A DNA stretch of 64,000 nucleotides from an uncultured Prevotellaceae bacterium (GTDB lineage: Bacteria > Bacteroidota > Bacteroidia > Bacteroidales > Bacteroidaceae). Position 1 is the first letter of the stretch, and each line of letters begins with the position of its first letter. Under the pieces are notes generated by a model. The model was not told the DNA's origin, ran no database searches, and saw nothing but the letters and a program-made list of their open reading frames with translations. Shown in pieces: positions 40,309 through 50,016 of this stretch. The stretch is from the NCBI GenBank assembly GCA_900316585.1, contig ONDM01000008.1:62001-126000 (forward strand). Direction: 5' to 3'. Made by a program: the position numbers and the translations under genes.

Positions 40309-40761
40309 ATGATATTAACAGATTTACAAAGCACGGAAAGGATAGAGAATTTACATCCTTTATTTAAAACGCTCTTCGATTATGTAAAAACACATGATTT
40401 GCTTGAAGCACCAATAGGTCGGATAGTACTGGATGGGGACAATCTCTTCATTAACAACGACGAGGCTATTTGCCGCCCTATAGATAAACAAGTAATGGAA
40501 ATCCACAGAAAATACATTGATGTGCAAATTGTTTTAGAAGGAGAAGAATCTGTCGGTTGGAAACCTTTAACTGAAATACAGCACATTTCTAAGGAGTATG
40601 ATGAAGAACGAGACTTTGAATTAAGTGATGACAAACCTAGCACTTATTTTCACGTTAAACCAGGTCAGATTTATATTCTCTTTCCCGAGGACCCACACGC
40701 TCCTATTATTGGAGAAGGCAAAATTCGGAAAGCTATCGGGAAAGTTAAAATACAGCCCTAA
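40309..40761 (+). CDS. YhcH/YjgK/YiaL family protein
   Basis: A 150-residue cupin-fold protein of the YhcH/NanQ family, members of which act on sugar anomers in sialic-acid and related catabolism. Family features seen: HRKYIDVQIVLEGEESVG, DFELSDDKPSTYFHVKPGQIYILFPEDPHAP with the conserved His and Glu ligands. Its position between a GH109-like gene and nagA supports a role in amino-sugar handling. The precise sugar cannot be told. Confidence 0.9.
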   Translation: MILTDLQSTERIENLHPLFKTLFDYVKTHDLLEAPIGRIVLDGDNLFINNDEAICRPIDKQVMEIHRKYIDVQIVLEGEESVGWKPLTEIQHISKEYDEERDFELSDDKPSTYFHVKPGQIYILFPEDPHAPIIGEGKIRKAIGKVKIQP

Positions 40762-40793
40762 TTAAAATCCCTTTATTTTTTCATGTTTTGAAA

Positions 40794-40825
40794 TTTGCAA
40801 TGGAACCAAATTCCAAGTATCTTTG
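40794..40825 (+). promoter_or_regulatory. Promoter for nagA
   Basis: TTTG (40794-40797), 20-base spacer, TATCTTTG (40818-40825). Both elements match the consensus; the ATG is at 40861. Confidence 0.8.
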
Positions 40826-40860
40826 CATATAACTAATTAAATGACCTAAACTTATTCTAT

Positions 40861-42024
40861 ATGCTAACCCAATTTATTCATGCTCATATTCTTACTCCAA
40901 ATGGTTGGTTGGAAGATGGTTCACTACTGGTGGATGATAATAAAATTGTCTCTATTACCCCATGTAACTTAGGCATAATTGGTGCTGACATCATCGATGT
41001 AAAAGGATTACACCTAGTTCCTGGTGGAATAGAGCTCCATGTTCATGGTGGTGGTGGACGAGATTTTATGGAGGGAACTCGAGAAGCTTTTGAAGTAGCG
41101 GTCAAAACTCATATGAAACATGGTACTACGGCAATCTTCCCGACTTTATCTTCATCTTCATTTCCTATGATTGAAGCAGCAGCTGAAACCTGTACAGAAA
41201 TGATGGCAGAAACTGATAGTCCTATTATGGGTTTACATTTGGAAGGTCCATTTTTCAGCTTGGAAATGGCAGGTGCCCAAATGCCTGAATATATTGTTCC
41301 ACCAAGACCTGAAGATTACGTCCCTATTATAGAAAAATATCCTTGTATCCGTCGTTGGGATGCTGCTCCAGAAATTAAGGGTATCGTTCCATTCGGAGAA
41401 TACATAACTTCTAAAGGTGTAGTTGCCTCTATAGCTCATACTGGAGCAGGTTTTAAGGAAGTTAAAGCAGCATACAATGCAGGATTCAGCCATGCGACTC
41501 ACTTCTATAATGCCATGCCTGGTTTTCATAAATATCATGAATACAAACATGAAGGTACTGTAGAAAGTGTATACTTGCTTGATGACATGACGGTAGAAGT
41601 CATTGCTGATGGCATTCATGTTCCACCAATCATCCTCTCTCTTGTACATAAATTCAAAGGTGTGGAACGTACTTGTTTGATTACTGATGCATTGGCTGTA
41701 ACAGATAGTGATAGTAAAGAAGCATTTGACCCTCGTGTTATCATAGAAGATGGGGTTTGTAAGCTTGCCGACCGTTCAGCATTGGCTGGTAGTATCGCTA
41801 CAATGGACCGTCTAATCCGGACTTGCGTTCATTTAGCCGACATTCCTCTAGAAGACGCTGTCAGAATGGCTTCAGAGACCCCTGCAAAAGTAATGGGAAT
41901 ATTCGACAGAAAGGGCTCCTTGGAACTTGGCAAAGATGCCGACTTAATGATTTTGGACAAAGCCTTGAACTTACGTGGAGTCTGGGCTATGGGTAAACTC
42001 ATCGAAGGGACTTTGACTTTATAA
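40861..42024 (+). CDS. nagA: N-acetylglucosamine-6-phosphate deacetylase
   Basis: Removes the acetyl group from GlcNAc-6-phosphate before deamination by NagB. The 387-residue amidohydrolase has the metal motif ELHVHGGGGRDFMEG, HLEGPFF, AHTGA, HATHFYNAMPG, ADGIHVPP and the catalytic Asp in LITDAL. It has its own promoter and terminator, so it is monocistronic. nagB is not in the window. Confidence 0.95.
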   Translation: MLTQFIHAHILTPNGWLEDGSLLVDDNKIVSITPCNLGIIGADIIDVKGLHLVPGGIELHVHGGGGRDFMEGTREAFEVAVKTHMKHGTTAIFPTLSSSSFPMIEAAAETCTEMMAETDSPIMGLHLEGPFFSLEMAGAQMPEYIVPPRPEDYVPIIEKYPCIRRWDAAPEIKGIVPFGEYITSKGVVASIAHTGAGFKEVKAAYNAGFSHATHFYNAMPGFHKYHEYKHEGTVESVYLLDDMTVEVIADGIHVPPIILSLVHKFKGVERTCLITDALAVTDSDSKEAFDPRVIIEDGVCKLADRSALAGSIATMDRLIRTCVHLADIPLEDAVRMASETPAKVMGIFDRKGSLELGKDADLMILDKALNLRGVWAMGKLIEGTLTL

Positions 42025-42049
42025 GTCAAATTATATATAGAAGCAAGAA

Positions 42050-42085
42050 AATGGCAGAAGGACTATCCTCCTGCCATTCTTTTTT
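42050..42085 (+). terminator. Terminator after nagA
   Basis: Thirteen-base stem with one mismatch (42050-42062 with 42066-42078), three-base loop, then a T run. Confidence 0.8.
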
Positions 42086-42116
42086 CATATTATTGGGTTT
42101 TGTCAACTAATTTGTT

Positions 42117-42124
42117 TAAATTTG
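42117..42124 (+). promoter_or_regulatory. -7 promoter element for metF operon
   Basis: TAAATTTG, 32 bases before the metF ATG. The -33 position is weak. Confidence 0.5.
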
Positions 42125-42156
42125 CACAATTTTAGATACATACGGATTTACGCTAA

Positions 42157-43107
42157 ATGACAATAAAAGAAATCATCACCCAAGAGAAGAAGACGGCCTT
42201 TTCTTTTGAGGTCCTTCCTCCACTAAAGGGCAACGGTACTAAATCGTTGTTCAATACTATTGACAGGTTGAAGGAGTTCAATCCCAAATACATCAATATC
42301 ACAAACCACAGAAGTGAATACATTTTTCGCGAAAAGGGTAATGGTTTATTTGAACGTGAATGCATCAGAAAACGTCCTGGGACAGTAGCCGTAGCTGTGG
42401 CAATCAAAGATCGATATGGTATTAAAGTTGTACCACACCTAGTTTGTAGTGGCGCTACCCGTGATGAAATCGAATATACACTTTTAGACTTACAATTCTT
42501 AGGAATAACAGATTTATTATTACTTCGTGGTGACAAAGCAAAAGAAGACAGTGTCTTTACACCCGAAAAGAATGGTCCATGTCATGCTACTGATTTGATA
42601 GACCAAGTAAATGATTTCAATGCTGGTCACTTCATTGATGGAACTAATATAAATGTGCCAGGTAATTTTTCTTTTGGTGTAGCATGCTACCCAGAGAAAC
42701 ATGAAGAAGCTCCAAACATCGAACAGGATCTTTACTGGCTCAAGAAGAAAGCTCTTGCAGGAGCTGAATATGCGGTAACCCAATTATTCTTTGACAATCA
42801 AAAATACTTCCATTTTGTAGAACTTGCCCGTAAAGCAGGAATCACAATTCCTATTATTCCTGGGATTAAGCCTTTCTGCAAATTATCTCAGTTGACGATT
42901 GTTCCTAGAACTTTCCACTGTGATTTTCCTCAAGAATTAACAGCTGAGGCTTTGAAATGCAAGACTGATGAGGATGCCAAATCTTTAGGAATCGAATGGT
43001 GTGTAAACCAATGTCGGGAACTTATGAAATACGGAGTTCCAAGCATACATTTCTATACCGTTTCAGCGGTTGAAAGTATTCACGAAATTGCTAAGCAAAT
43101 ATACTGA
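42157..43107 (+). CDS. metF: 5,10-methylenetetrahydrofolate reductase
   Basis: Reduces methylene-THF to methyl-THF for methionine synthesis, with FAD. The 316-residue TIM barrel begins with FSFEVLPPLKGNG; other family stretches are LLLRGD, FSFGVACYPEKHEEA and IPIIPGIKPFC. It heads a plus-strand series with the delta-prime, RicT-like and gldH genes, each separated by two bases or overlapping. No riboswitch-like structure is seen upstream. Confidence 0.96.
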   Translation: MTIKEIITQEKKTAFSFEVLPPLKGNGTKSLFNTIDRLKEFNPKYINITNHRSEYIFREKGNGLFERECIRKRPGTVAVAVAIKDRYGIKVVPHLVCSGATRDEIEYTLLDLQFLGITDLLLLRGDKAKEDSVFTPEKNGPCHATDLIDQVNDFNAGHFIDGTNINVPGNFSFGVACYPEKHEEAPNIEQDLYWLKKKALAGAEYAVTQLFFDNQKYFHFVELARKAGITIPIIPGIKPFCKLSQLTIVPRTFHCDFPQELTAEALKCKTDEDAKSLGIEWCVNQCRELMKYGVPSIHFYTVSAVESIHEIAKQIY

Positions 43108-43108
43108 T

Positions 43109-44239
43109 ATGCTATTCAAGGACGTCATAGGACAATCATCTATCAAAAAAAGACTCATCCAAGAGGTTCAAGAGGGAAGAGTCCCTCATGCTCAGCTATT
43201 TACTGGACCTGAAGGTGTGGGTAAACTTCCTATGGCAATAGCCTATGCCCGCTATCTACTATGCAAGGACAGGAGAGAAGAAGATTCGTGTGGTGAATGT
43301 CAATCATGCCGGATGTTTAATAACCTTTCACATCCAGATTTGCACTTTGTTTTTCCTGTTATCAATAAGGCTAAAGCACCAAAGAAAACAGTTAGCGATG
43401 ACCTTATTTCTATTTGGCGTTCATTTTTGCTTGAAAATCCTTACTTTACAATCAACCACTGGTTAGAGAAACTAGATGCTGAAAATCAGCAAGCCACAAT
43501 TTATACAGCTGAAAGTGAAGAAATCAGTAAAAAACTATCTCTGAAATCTAGTCAAGGTGGTTTTAAGGTGATGATAATATGGCTTCCAGAAAAGATGCAA
43601 GAGGAATGTAGCAATAAAATATTGAAGATTCTAGAGGAACCTCCATCACAAACAGTTTTTCTCCTTATCAGTGAGAAACCAGAGTTTCTGCTACAAACCA
43701 TAAAGAGCCGCACACAAGAAATTGAGTTCAAACGATTAGAACCTGAAATCATCCAAAATGAATTGGAACATAAAATGGGGATAAATCAGAATGACTCAAA
43801 GCGGATTGCTCATATTGCCAATGGAAGTTACGTGGAAGCTTTGGAAGCCATCCACATAAACGAAGACAGAACTCTTTTCTTTGATATGTTTGTCATGCTT
43901 ATGCGACTTTCATACCAGAGAAAAGTAAAAGAAATGAAACAATGGAGTGAGCAAATTGCTGGATGGGGTCGAGAACGGCAAAAGAATTTTCTCATTTATT
44001 GTCAGCGATTAGTACGTGAAAACTTTATCTATAATTTTAAGATAGAAGACTTGAACTATATGACAGACGATGAAAGAAACTTTTCAACACGTTTCGCTCG
44101 TTTTATCAATGAAAAGAATGTGATGAATATCACTGATGAATTAACCTTAGCACAACAACACATTGAACAAAATGTGAATGCCCGGATGGTATTCTTTGAT
44201 TTTGCCCTAAAAATGATTGTGCTATTGATACAAAAATAA
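43109..44239 (+). CDS. holB: DNA polymerase III delta-prime subunit
   Basis: Part of the sliding-clamp loader. The 376-residue protein (start taken at 43109, which immediately precedes FKDVIGQSSIKKRL; the frame is open to 43070 inside metF) has an AAA+ fold. The P-loop-like GPEGVGKLPMA lacks the Ser/Thr after Lys, as expected for the non-hydrolysing delta-prime subunit. A four-cysteine zinc site (CKDRREEDSCGECQSC) and SQGGFKVMIIWLPEKM follow. It lies one base upstream of the RicT-like gene, an arrangement also known in other phyla. Confidence 0.93.
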   Translation: MLFKDVIGQSSIKKRLIQEVQEGRVPHAQLFTGPEGVGKLPMAIAYARYLLCKDRREEDSCGECQSCRMFNNLSHPDLHFVFPVINKAKAPKKTVSDDLISIWRSFLLENPYFTINHWLEKLDAENQQATIYTAESEEISKKLSLKSSQGGFKVMIIWLPEKMQEECSNKILKILEEPPSQTVFLLISEKPEFLLQTIKSRTQEIEFKRLEPEIIQNELEHKMGINQNDSKRIAHIANGSYVEALEAIHINEDRTLFFDMFVMLMRLSYQRKVKEMKQWSEQIAGWGRERQKNFLIYCQRLVRENFIYNFKIEDLNYMTDDERNFSTRFARFINEKNVMNITDELTLAQQHIEQNVNARMVFFDFALKMIVLLIQK

Positions 44240-44240
44240 T

Positions 44241-45770
44241 ATGACAGATTTCAAATTAAATACTGCAGGAAGAGGTCTCAGCTGTAAAGGCTGTGGACGG
44301 TCAAATAATAAGCTTAACACCTTTGATTGGTTGGCTGATATTCCTAATAACGAAAAGGAAACTGATTTAGTAGAAGTCCAATTCAAAAATACACGAAAAG
44401 GCTACTATCATAATACCAACGGATTAGAACTGAAGAAAGGTGATATTGTTGCTGTGGAGTCAAGTCCAGGACATGATATCGGCACTGTAACTTTAACGGG
44501 GCGACTTGTTCTCCTCCAAATAAAAAAGGCTAATATCCGTAGTGAAAGTGACATCAAACGTGTTTATCGTATTGCTAAGCCTGTGGATTTGGAGAAGTTT
44601 GAAGAGGCTAAAAGTAGAGAGCACGAAACCATGATTCGTTCTCGGCAAATTGCCAAAGATTTAGGCTTGGAAATGAAAATTGGCGATGTAGAGTATCAAG
44701 GTGATGGCAATAAAGCAATATTCTATTATATAGCTGATGGACGTGTGGACTTTCGCCAACTAATCAAAGTCTTGGCAGAAGCATTTAAAGTTCGAATTGA
44801 AATGAAACAAATTGGAGCACGTCAAGAAGCGGGTCGTATCGGCGGCATTGGTCCTTGTGGTAGAGAACTCTGTTGCGCAACCTGGATGAAAAACTTTTCT
44901 TCAGTTTCTACTAGTTCTGCTAGATTCCAAGATTTATCCTTGAATCCTCAAAAATTGGCAGGGCAATGTGCTAAATTGAAATGCTGCATGAACTATGAGG
45001 TTGACAGCTATGTAGAAGCTCATAAGCGACTTCCTTCCCGAGAAATAACACTAGAAACAAAAGATGGTGAATACTTTTTCTTTAAGGCTGACATTTTAAG
45101 TGGGATGGTAACGTATTCTACTGATAAGAATATTGCTGCAAATCTAGTGACGATTCCAGCACATCGTGCTTTTGAAGTGCTTAATATGAACCGTGTAGGT
45201 GAAAGACCTGAAAAGTTGGACGATTCAACAACTAACAATGCTATTGCCAAACCTTTGGATTTGGCAGAACAAGATGACCTAACCCGTTTTGATAAACGTA
45301 AGGGTGGTAAGAAAAAACGCAATAAGGGAAACAAAAGAAATGATGTTTCCAAAGAGCTTACAGAAATCCAAACAGATAACTCCAATCAACCGCAATTAGA
45401 TGGAGACATTCCTTTCAAAAACAATAAACAAGAGAAAGCTGAGTCTCAAAATAACAAAAAGAATGGAGTAAAAGACCAAATTAATGCAGAAGAAAACCAA
45501 GGTAACTCTCCCAAAAATAGAACTGACCGAGTTGAGAAAAAATCACAGCAAGAGAAACTAGAACAACAGAACAGAATAGAACAACCACAACGCCCCATAA
45601 GAGAAGAACGTCATAATAGACCAAATTCTCAAGGAAAAGGTCAACAAAATGAGAATAATGGTGAAGACTCCATAAAATCCTCAAATAACAAAAACCATAA
45701 GAATAATCACCGTAAAAATGGTGAAAGCAATAACCAGCTTAAAAGTAATAATGTTGAGAAAAACAATTAA
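44241..45770 (+). CDS. RicT-like PSP1-domain protein with long disordered tail
   Basis: A 509-residue protein. Residues 1-30 carry a CKGCG cysteine pair; the PSP1 core (about 40-345) includes GPCGRELCCATWMKNF and CAKLKCCMNYE, the cysteines that bind Fe-S clusters in the Bacillus RicT (YaaT) complex. From about residue 355 to the end, some 155 residues are Asn/Lys/Gln/Glu/Arg-rich low-complexity sequence, likely disordered. In Bacillus, RicT works with RicA and RicF on RNase Y; those partners are not in the window. The gldH start lies inside its 3' end. Confidence 0.88.
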   Translation: MTDFKLNTAGRGLSCKGCGRSNNKLNTFDWLADIPNNEKETDLVEVQFKNTRKGYYHNTNGLELKKGDIVAVESSPGHDIGTVTLTGRLVLLQIKKANIRSESDIKRVYRIAKPVDLEKFEEAKSREHETMIRSRQIAKDLGLEMKIGDVEYQGDGNKAIFYYIADGRVDFRQLIKVLAEAFKVRIEMKQIGARQEAGRIGGIGPCGRELCCATWMKNFSSVSTSSARFQDLSLNPQKLAGQCAKLKCCMNYEVDSYVEAHKRLPSREITLETKDGEYFFFKADILSGMVTYSTDKNIAANLVTIPAHRAFEVLNMNRVGERPEKLDDSTTNNAIAKPLDLAEQDDLTRFDKRKGGKKKRNKGNKRNDVSKELTEIQTDNSNQPQLDGDIPFKNNKQEKAESQNNKKNGVKDQINAEENQGNSPKNRTDRVEKKSQQEKLEQQNRIEQPQRPIREERHNRPNSQGKGQQNENNGEDSIKSSNNKNHKNNHRKNGESNNQLKSNNVEKNN

Positions 45771-46215
45771 TTACATACTTAAGGTATTAACAGCGGGAGT
45801 TATACTCCTGCTGATTAGTTGTATGGAGCATGTTACTTATCACTCTTGCCAACCTATTACAAATCAAATATGGTGTAATAATGATACACTATGTTTTCAA
45901 ATTGATAGCCTAGCATCATATGATAACCTTTCATTAGAAGTGGAATTGCGCACTTTAGAAGAGTATCCTTACAAGAATCTTTCTTTAATTGTTGAACAAG
46001 TCTGGCCCAAATTGCCCCAAAAAACCGATATTATAACCTTACGCATTGACAACAACCAAAAACAATATATAAATCCTATCTATATTACTGAATCTGTTTC
46101 TCAACCTATTTATATTAATAAAGCTAGTAGAAATGGTAAAATAAAGATTTACCATTACATGAAAAAACAAGTATTACAAGGTGTGAATGATGTAGGCATT
46201 CGTATTAAATTTTAA
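45751..46215 (+). CDS. gldH: Gliding-motility lipoprotein GldH
   Basis: A 154-residue lipoprotein starting at the ATG at 45751 (the frame is open to 45718). It has a signal peptide with lipobox LISC. The mature domain is beta-rich, with the family pattern near DTLCFQIDSLASY and RTLEEYPYKNLSLIVEQVWP. GldH belongs to the Bacteroidota gliding/secretion group; the gene persists in non-gliding species, where its role is unclear. It overlaps the RicT-like gene by 20 bases and converges on rodA with a four-base overlap. Confidence 0.85.
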   Translation: MLRKTINYILKVLTAGVILLLISCMEHVTYHSCQPITNQIWCNNDTLCFQIDSLASYDNLSLEVELRTLEEYPYKNLSLIVEQVWPKLPQKTDIITLRIDNNQKQYINPIYITESVSQPIYINKASRNGKIKIYHYMKKQVLQGVNDVGIRIKF

Positions 46216-47678
46216 CGCTTAAGATGCTCTCTTTCCGCGTCAATACGAAGGAAAATAAAAAGAAGAATACTGAATCCCCAAAGAGAAGAACCACCATAGC
46301 TGAAAAAAGGTAAAGGTATGCCAATAACAGGAGTCAGTCCAAGAACCATACCTACATTGATAAAGAGATGAAACAAAAAAATGCTAAGTACAGAATAACC
46401 ATAGACTCTACCAAACGTTGTTGGTTGTCGCTCTGACATATGAATTAGTCTTAAAATCAGTGCCATAAATAGCAATAATACTGCAGAAGCACCCAAGAAA
46501 CCTTCTTCTTCTCCTACTGTGCAGAAGATAAAATCTGTATCCTGTTCTGGTACATACTTCAACTTGGTTTGTGTTCCATTTAAAAATCCCTTCCCCGTCA
46601 GTCCACCTGAACCTATAGCTATCTTAGATTGGTTCACATTATAACCAGCACCCGCAGGATCGTCTTCTATACCCAAAAGCACATTGATTCGAATTCGCTG
46701 ATGAGATTCCAATACATTATTCATAACATAATCCGTGGAATAATGGAACCCTATAGAACAGAAAGCAAACGCAGATATAAAGAAATAATTGCGCACGCGT
46801 TCAGAAACTCCTAAATAGATTAAATAACCTATTAATGCCACAATAATAATCACCATGACATAAGTAACATCAAAAGGTATAACATAAAAAGAGAAAAGCA
46901 AAGCAAATAAGACAGTACCCAAAGAACCTATAATCATTCTCCAAAAGGCCTTGGAATTTTCACAATAGACCCAGACCATGCCTATTGAAAAGAGAATGAT
47001 CATTAACAGGACACTAAAACGCCCTATTGGCGTAGGAGTATATCCCATAAAATCAGCTTGAAAACGAAGTCCAACCACGAAATAAAGAACAGCTGAAATA
47101 CCTGAAAACAAGACAGAGCCAGCCATACCTTCACGGTAGAAAACCAAGAAGAATGCGGTGTATACTAAAGCTGAGCCTGTTTCCTTCTGCATAATAATAA
47201 TAGCCATTGGAAGCAAGACTATTCCCAACGTCTTGAGGAAATTCTTAAACTTATGAATTGTGTATCCCCAACTATTCATGAATTTTGCCAAATAAAGTGC
47301 TGTTGCAAACTTGGCAAACTCTGCTGGTTGAAGTCTCAGTGGTCCAAAATCCAACCAAGAACGTGATCCTTTTACATCGTGAGAAAGAAAGATTGTAGCT
47401 ATGAGCAAACCCATGAACATCCAATAGACTGGTGGTGCAAACATTTCATAGATACGCTCCTCTAACATCAGCAGGACAAAGCCTATGCCTAATGATAATC
47501 CCATCCAGACCAGTTGTTTACCAGCGCGGCTTTCAAAACTAAAAAAATCCATATCCGAAAAGTCATAGCTGGCTCCACAAACACTGATCCAACCAAAGAC
47601 CATGAGCACAATATAAATCGCAATTGTAAACCAGTCTAAAGATTTCCAAATACTCCTATTACCTCGATTCGCTACCAT
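46212..47678 (-). CDS. rodA: Rod-shape SEDS glycosyltransferase RodA
   Basis: Polymerises peptidoglycan for elongation together with PBP2. The SEDS-family membrane protein has about ten hydrophobic segments. Typical stretches are KGSRSWLDFGPLRLQPAEF, IAIGSGGLTGKGFLNGTQ, and EQDTDFIFCTVGEEEG. I took the ATG at 47678 (488 residues), which overlaps the end of mrdA by 20 bases; the frame is open to 47720. It is the last gene of the cell-shape operon. Confidence 0.94.
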   Translation of the reverse strand: MVANRGNRSIWKSLDWFTIAIYIVLMVFGWISVCGASYDFSDMDFFSFESRAGKQLVWMGLSLGIGFVLLMLEERIYEMFAPPVYWMFMGLLIATIFLSHDVKGSRSWLDFGPLRLQPAEFAKFATALYLAKFMNSWGYTIHKFKNFLKTLGIVLLPMAIIIMQKETGSALVYTAFFLVFYREGMAGSVLFSGISAVLYFVVGLRFQADFMGYTPTPIGRFSVLLMIILFSIGMVWVYCENSKAFWRMIIGSLGTVLFALLFSFYVIPFDVTYVMVIIIVALIGYLIYLGVSERVRNYFFISAFAFCSIGFHYSTDYVMNNVLESHQRIRINVLLGIEDDPAGAGYNVNQSKIAIGSGGLTGKGFLNGTQTKLKYVPEQDTDFIFCTVGEEEGFLGASAVLLLFMALILRLIHMSERQPTTFGRVYGYSVLSIFLFHLFINVGMVLGLTPVIGIPLPFFSYGGSSLWGFSILLFIFLRIDAEREHLKR

Positions 47679-49506
47679 ATTGTATACGTCTGTTCTGGAA
47701 ATTAAGAGCTTCTTTCTCACTCCTTTCTGAAAGTTTCCCGTTTAGATATTGTTCTATCATCAACTTGCCAATAGGCACACCATAAGTAGCACCCCAACCA
47801 CCATTTTCCACATAAACAGCTATAGCAATCTGGGGATCATTCATAGGAGCAAATCCCATGAAAACAGAATGGTCATGACCACGATTCTGTGCCGTACCTG
47901 TCTTACCACAGATTTCAAGGCCTGGGACATTGGCAGCCTTACATGTACCGCCCAACACAGAGTTTCTCATTCCTTCAACAATAACTTCATAATTGGAACG
48001 ATCTACCATGGTGTAGTGTCTATTGATATAGGTTGTATCCATAGGAGTATCTTCCACTTCTTTTACCACATGTGGTATGACATAATAACCACGATTGGCA
48101 ATTGTGGCACCCAGATTAGCAATTTGCAAAGGAGTCAAAGTAACCTCACCTTGTCCAATAGAGATACTGATGACAGTCAGACCACTCCAATCACTCTTGT
48201 AGGCCTTATCGTAAAACTGAGCATTAGGAATCATACCACGTTTCTCTCCTGGCAAATCAACACCCAACTTATATCCAAAACCCATGGAAACCATATAATC
48301 CTTCCAACGAGTCATTGCATTTTGAACTGTCCCATACTTGGAACGATCTCCTAGCATATAATACAATCCCCAACAGAAAAAACCATTACAGGAAGTTGCG
48401 ATTGCTGGAACTAAAGATAATGGAGATGCATGCCCATGACAACCCACACGAAGTCCCCTATGAATGAAACCGCGATAACAAGGATAAGTTGTCTCAGGAG
48501 AAATAATACCCTCTTGAAGGAAGGTCAAACCTTGGGATGTCTTGAATGTAGAACCTGGAGGGTACTGTCCCATGATAGCACGATTCAATAAAGGCTTCCA
48601 CTCATCACGGCTCAGCAGAACATGGTTTTTGCTTCTTTTGCGTCCCGACATTTGACTTGGATCATAATTAGGAGCACTTACCATACAGAGAATTTCTCCT
48701 GTTTTAGGTTCAATAGCAACAATAGCACCTATCTTCCCCTCCATCAAACGTTCTCCTAACGCTTGCAACTCCATATCCAAACTTAATTTCAAATTCTTGC
48801 CAGGAATCGGCATTCTATCTTCTGCACCATTCTTATAATGTCCTTTGATTCTCCCCCTGGCATCTCGAAGCAAGACCTGCACACCTTTTTCACCACGAAG
48901 ATACTTTTCATAAGAACGTTCTACACCCTGTTTGCCAATATAATCTCCACGCAAGTAATAATCATCCTCTTCCATGTCTCCTTTAGAAACCTCAGCAACA
49001 TCACCCAAGACATGTGCTCCATGCGTTGTAGCATACTGACGAATAGACCTTTTCTGAACAGAAAAACCCGGATAAAGAAAGAGTTTCTCCTGAAAGGCTG
49101 ATGCTTCCTCTACTGAAAGCTGACTGATAAAAACTTGCTGTGTATAGCTTGAATAGCCGGGGTTACTATTTCTATCTTTGATTTCAGCCATTCTCTTGAT
49201 AAAGTACTCCTTGTCTATACTTAGAGACTTGCAAAACTCCAAGGTGTCCAAGTTTTCTACCTCACGCATCAGAACCATGACATCATAAGCAGGCTGATTA
49301 TACACAAGGAGTTCTCCATTCCGGTCATAGATGACCCCACGGGAAGGGTACTGAATCTGATTTAAGAAAGCATTGCTATCTGCACTTTGTTTATAATCTT
49401 CACTGACAATCTGTAATGTAAACAAACGTAAGATGTATGCCAGCACTATGAAAACCACTGAACCAGCAATCACAAATTTACGTTTTTCCAGATTGAAATT
49501 ATTCAT
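47659..49506 (-). CDS. mrdA: Penicillin-binding protein 2
   Basis: Peptidoglycan transpeptidase for rod elongation, partner of RodA. The 615-residue protein has one N-terminal membrane segment, a PBP dimer domain, and the transpeptidase motifs STFK, SCN and KTGTAQ. Its 3' end overlaps rodA, an order conserved for the shape operon. Confidence 0.95.
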   Translation of the reverse strand: MNNFNLEKRKFVIAGSVVFIVLAYILRLFTLQIVSEDYKQSADSNAFLNQIQYPSRGVIYDRNGELLVYNQPAYDVMVLMREVENLDTLEFCKSLSIDKEYFIKRMAEIKDRNSNPGYSSYTQQVFISQLSVEEASAFQEKLFLYPGFSVQKRSIRQYATTHGAHVLGDVAEVSKGDMEEDDYYLRGDYIGKQGVERSYEKYLRGEKGVQVLLRDARGRIKGHYKNGAEDRMPIPGKNLKLSLDMELQALGERLMEGKIGAIVAIEPKTGEILCMVSAPNYDPSQMSGRKRSKNHVLLSRDEWKPLLNRAIMGQYPPGSTFKTSQGLTFLQEGIISPETTYPCYRGFIHRGLRVGCHGHASPLSLVPAIATSCNGFFCWGLYYMLGDRSKYGTVQNAMTRWKDYMVSMGFGYKLGVDLPGEKRGMIPNAQFYDKAYKSDWSGLTVISISIGQGEVTLTPLQIANLGATIANRGYYVIPHVVKEVEDTPMDTTYINRHYTMVDRSNYEVIVEGMRNSVLGGTCKAANVPGLEICGKTGTAQNRGHDHSVFMGFAPMNDPQIAIAVYVENGGWGATYGVPIGKLMIEQYLNGKLSERSEKEALNFQNRRIQYGSESR

Positions 49507-49512
49507 GGAGAC

Positions 49513-50016
49513 TCAAGAACGATGATACAAACTATTCAAACCCAACATCAAAACAAAACTAAATAATGTGCCACCTACAATGTTTATAGCAAGTGACTCC
49601 AAATGTGCCAAAGAAAATGCTAATAACAGATAATAGGCTCCATAAAAGATAAAAGTCGACAATAGCAGATAGCCACAAAACTTTGCCAAGCCCAGTTCCT
49701 TAATGGAAGGAGACAAATCCTCGGCACAATCCCTTGGCAGAAACATCTCCAATAATAACGGTTGAATCATGCCCAATAAGGTACAAGATGCAGCACCCAC
49801 ACCAGGAGTATTAGTAAATAAGTCCATGGCTAAGCCCAAAAAGAATCCCCACAATAGGAGTGAAAAACGAGACGAACCACGTTGGAATACTAACAGGAAA
49901 AAAATAGATATCATTGGTGTTGCATATCCCATGACATTTACCTGATTCAAAAAGAATCCCTGCACCAAAATGAGAAGAAGGAAGGCAAACAGACGCTTTA
50001 TAAATGAAAAAATCAT
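49513..50016 (-). CDS. mreD: Rod-shape-determining protein MreD
   Basis: A 167-residue inner-membrane protein with about five hydrophobic segments; sequence is poorly conserved in the family but length and position identify it. It overlaps mreC by four bases and lies six bases before mrdA. Confidence 0.88.
   Translation of the reverse strand: MIFSFIKRLFAFLLLILVQGFFLNQVNVMGYATPMISIFFLLVFQRGSSRFSLLLWGFFLGLAMDLFTNTPGVGAASCTLLGMIQPLLLEMFLPRDCAEDLSPSIKELGLAKFCGYLLLSTFIFYGAYYLLLAFSLAHLESLAINIVGGTLFSFVLMLGLNSLYHRS

Noticed and set aside
43109-44239. Degenerate P-loop (GVGKL) in the delta-prime protein as a broken ATPase
   Set aside because: Delta-prime subunits normally lack a working Walker A, so this is expected.
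44241-45770. Low-complexity end of the RicT-like gene as a frameshift
   Set aside because: The frame stays open to a normal stop and the composition is consistently hydrophilic, so it reads as a real disordered tail.
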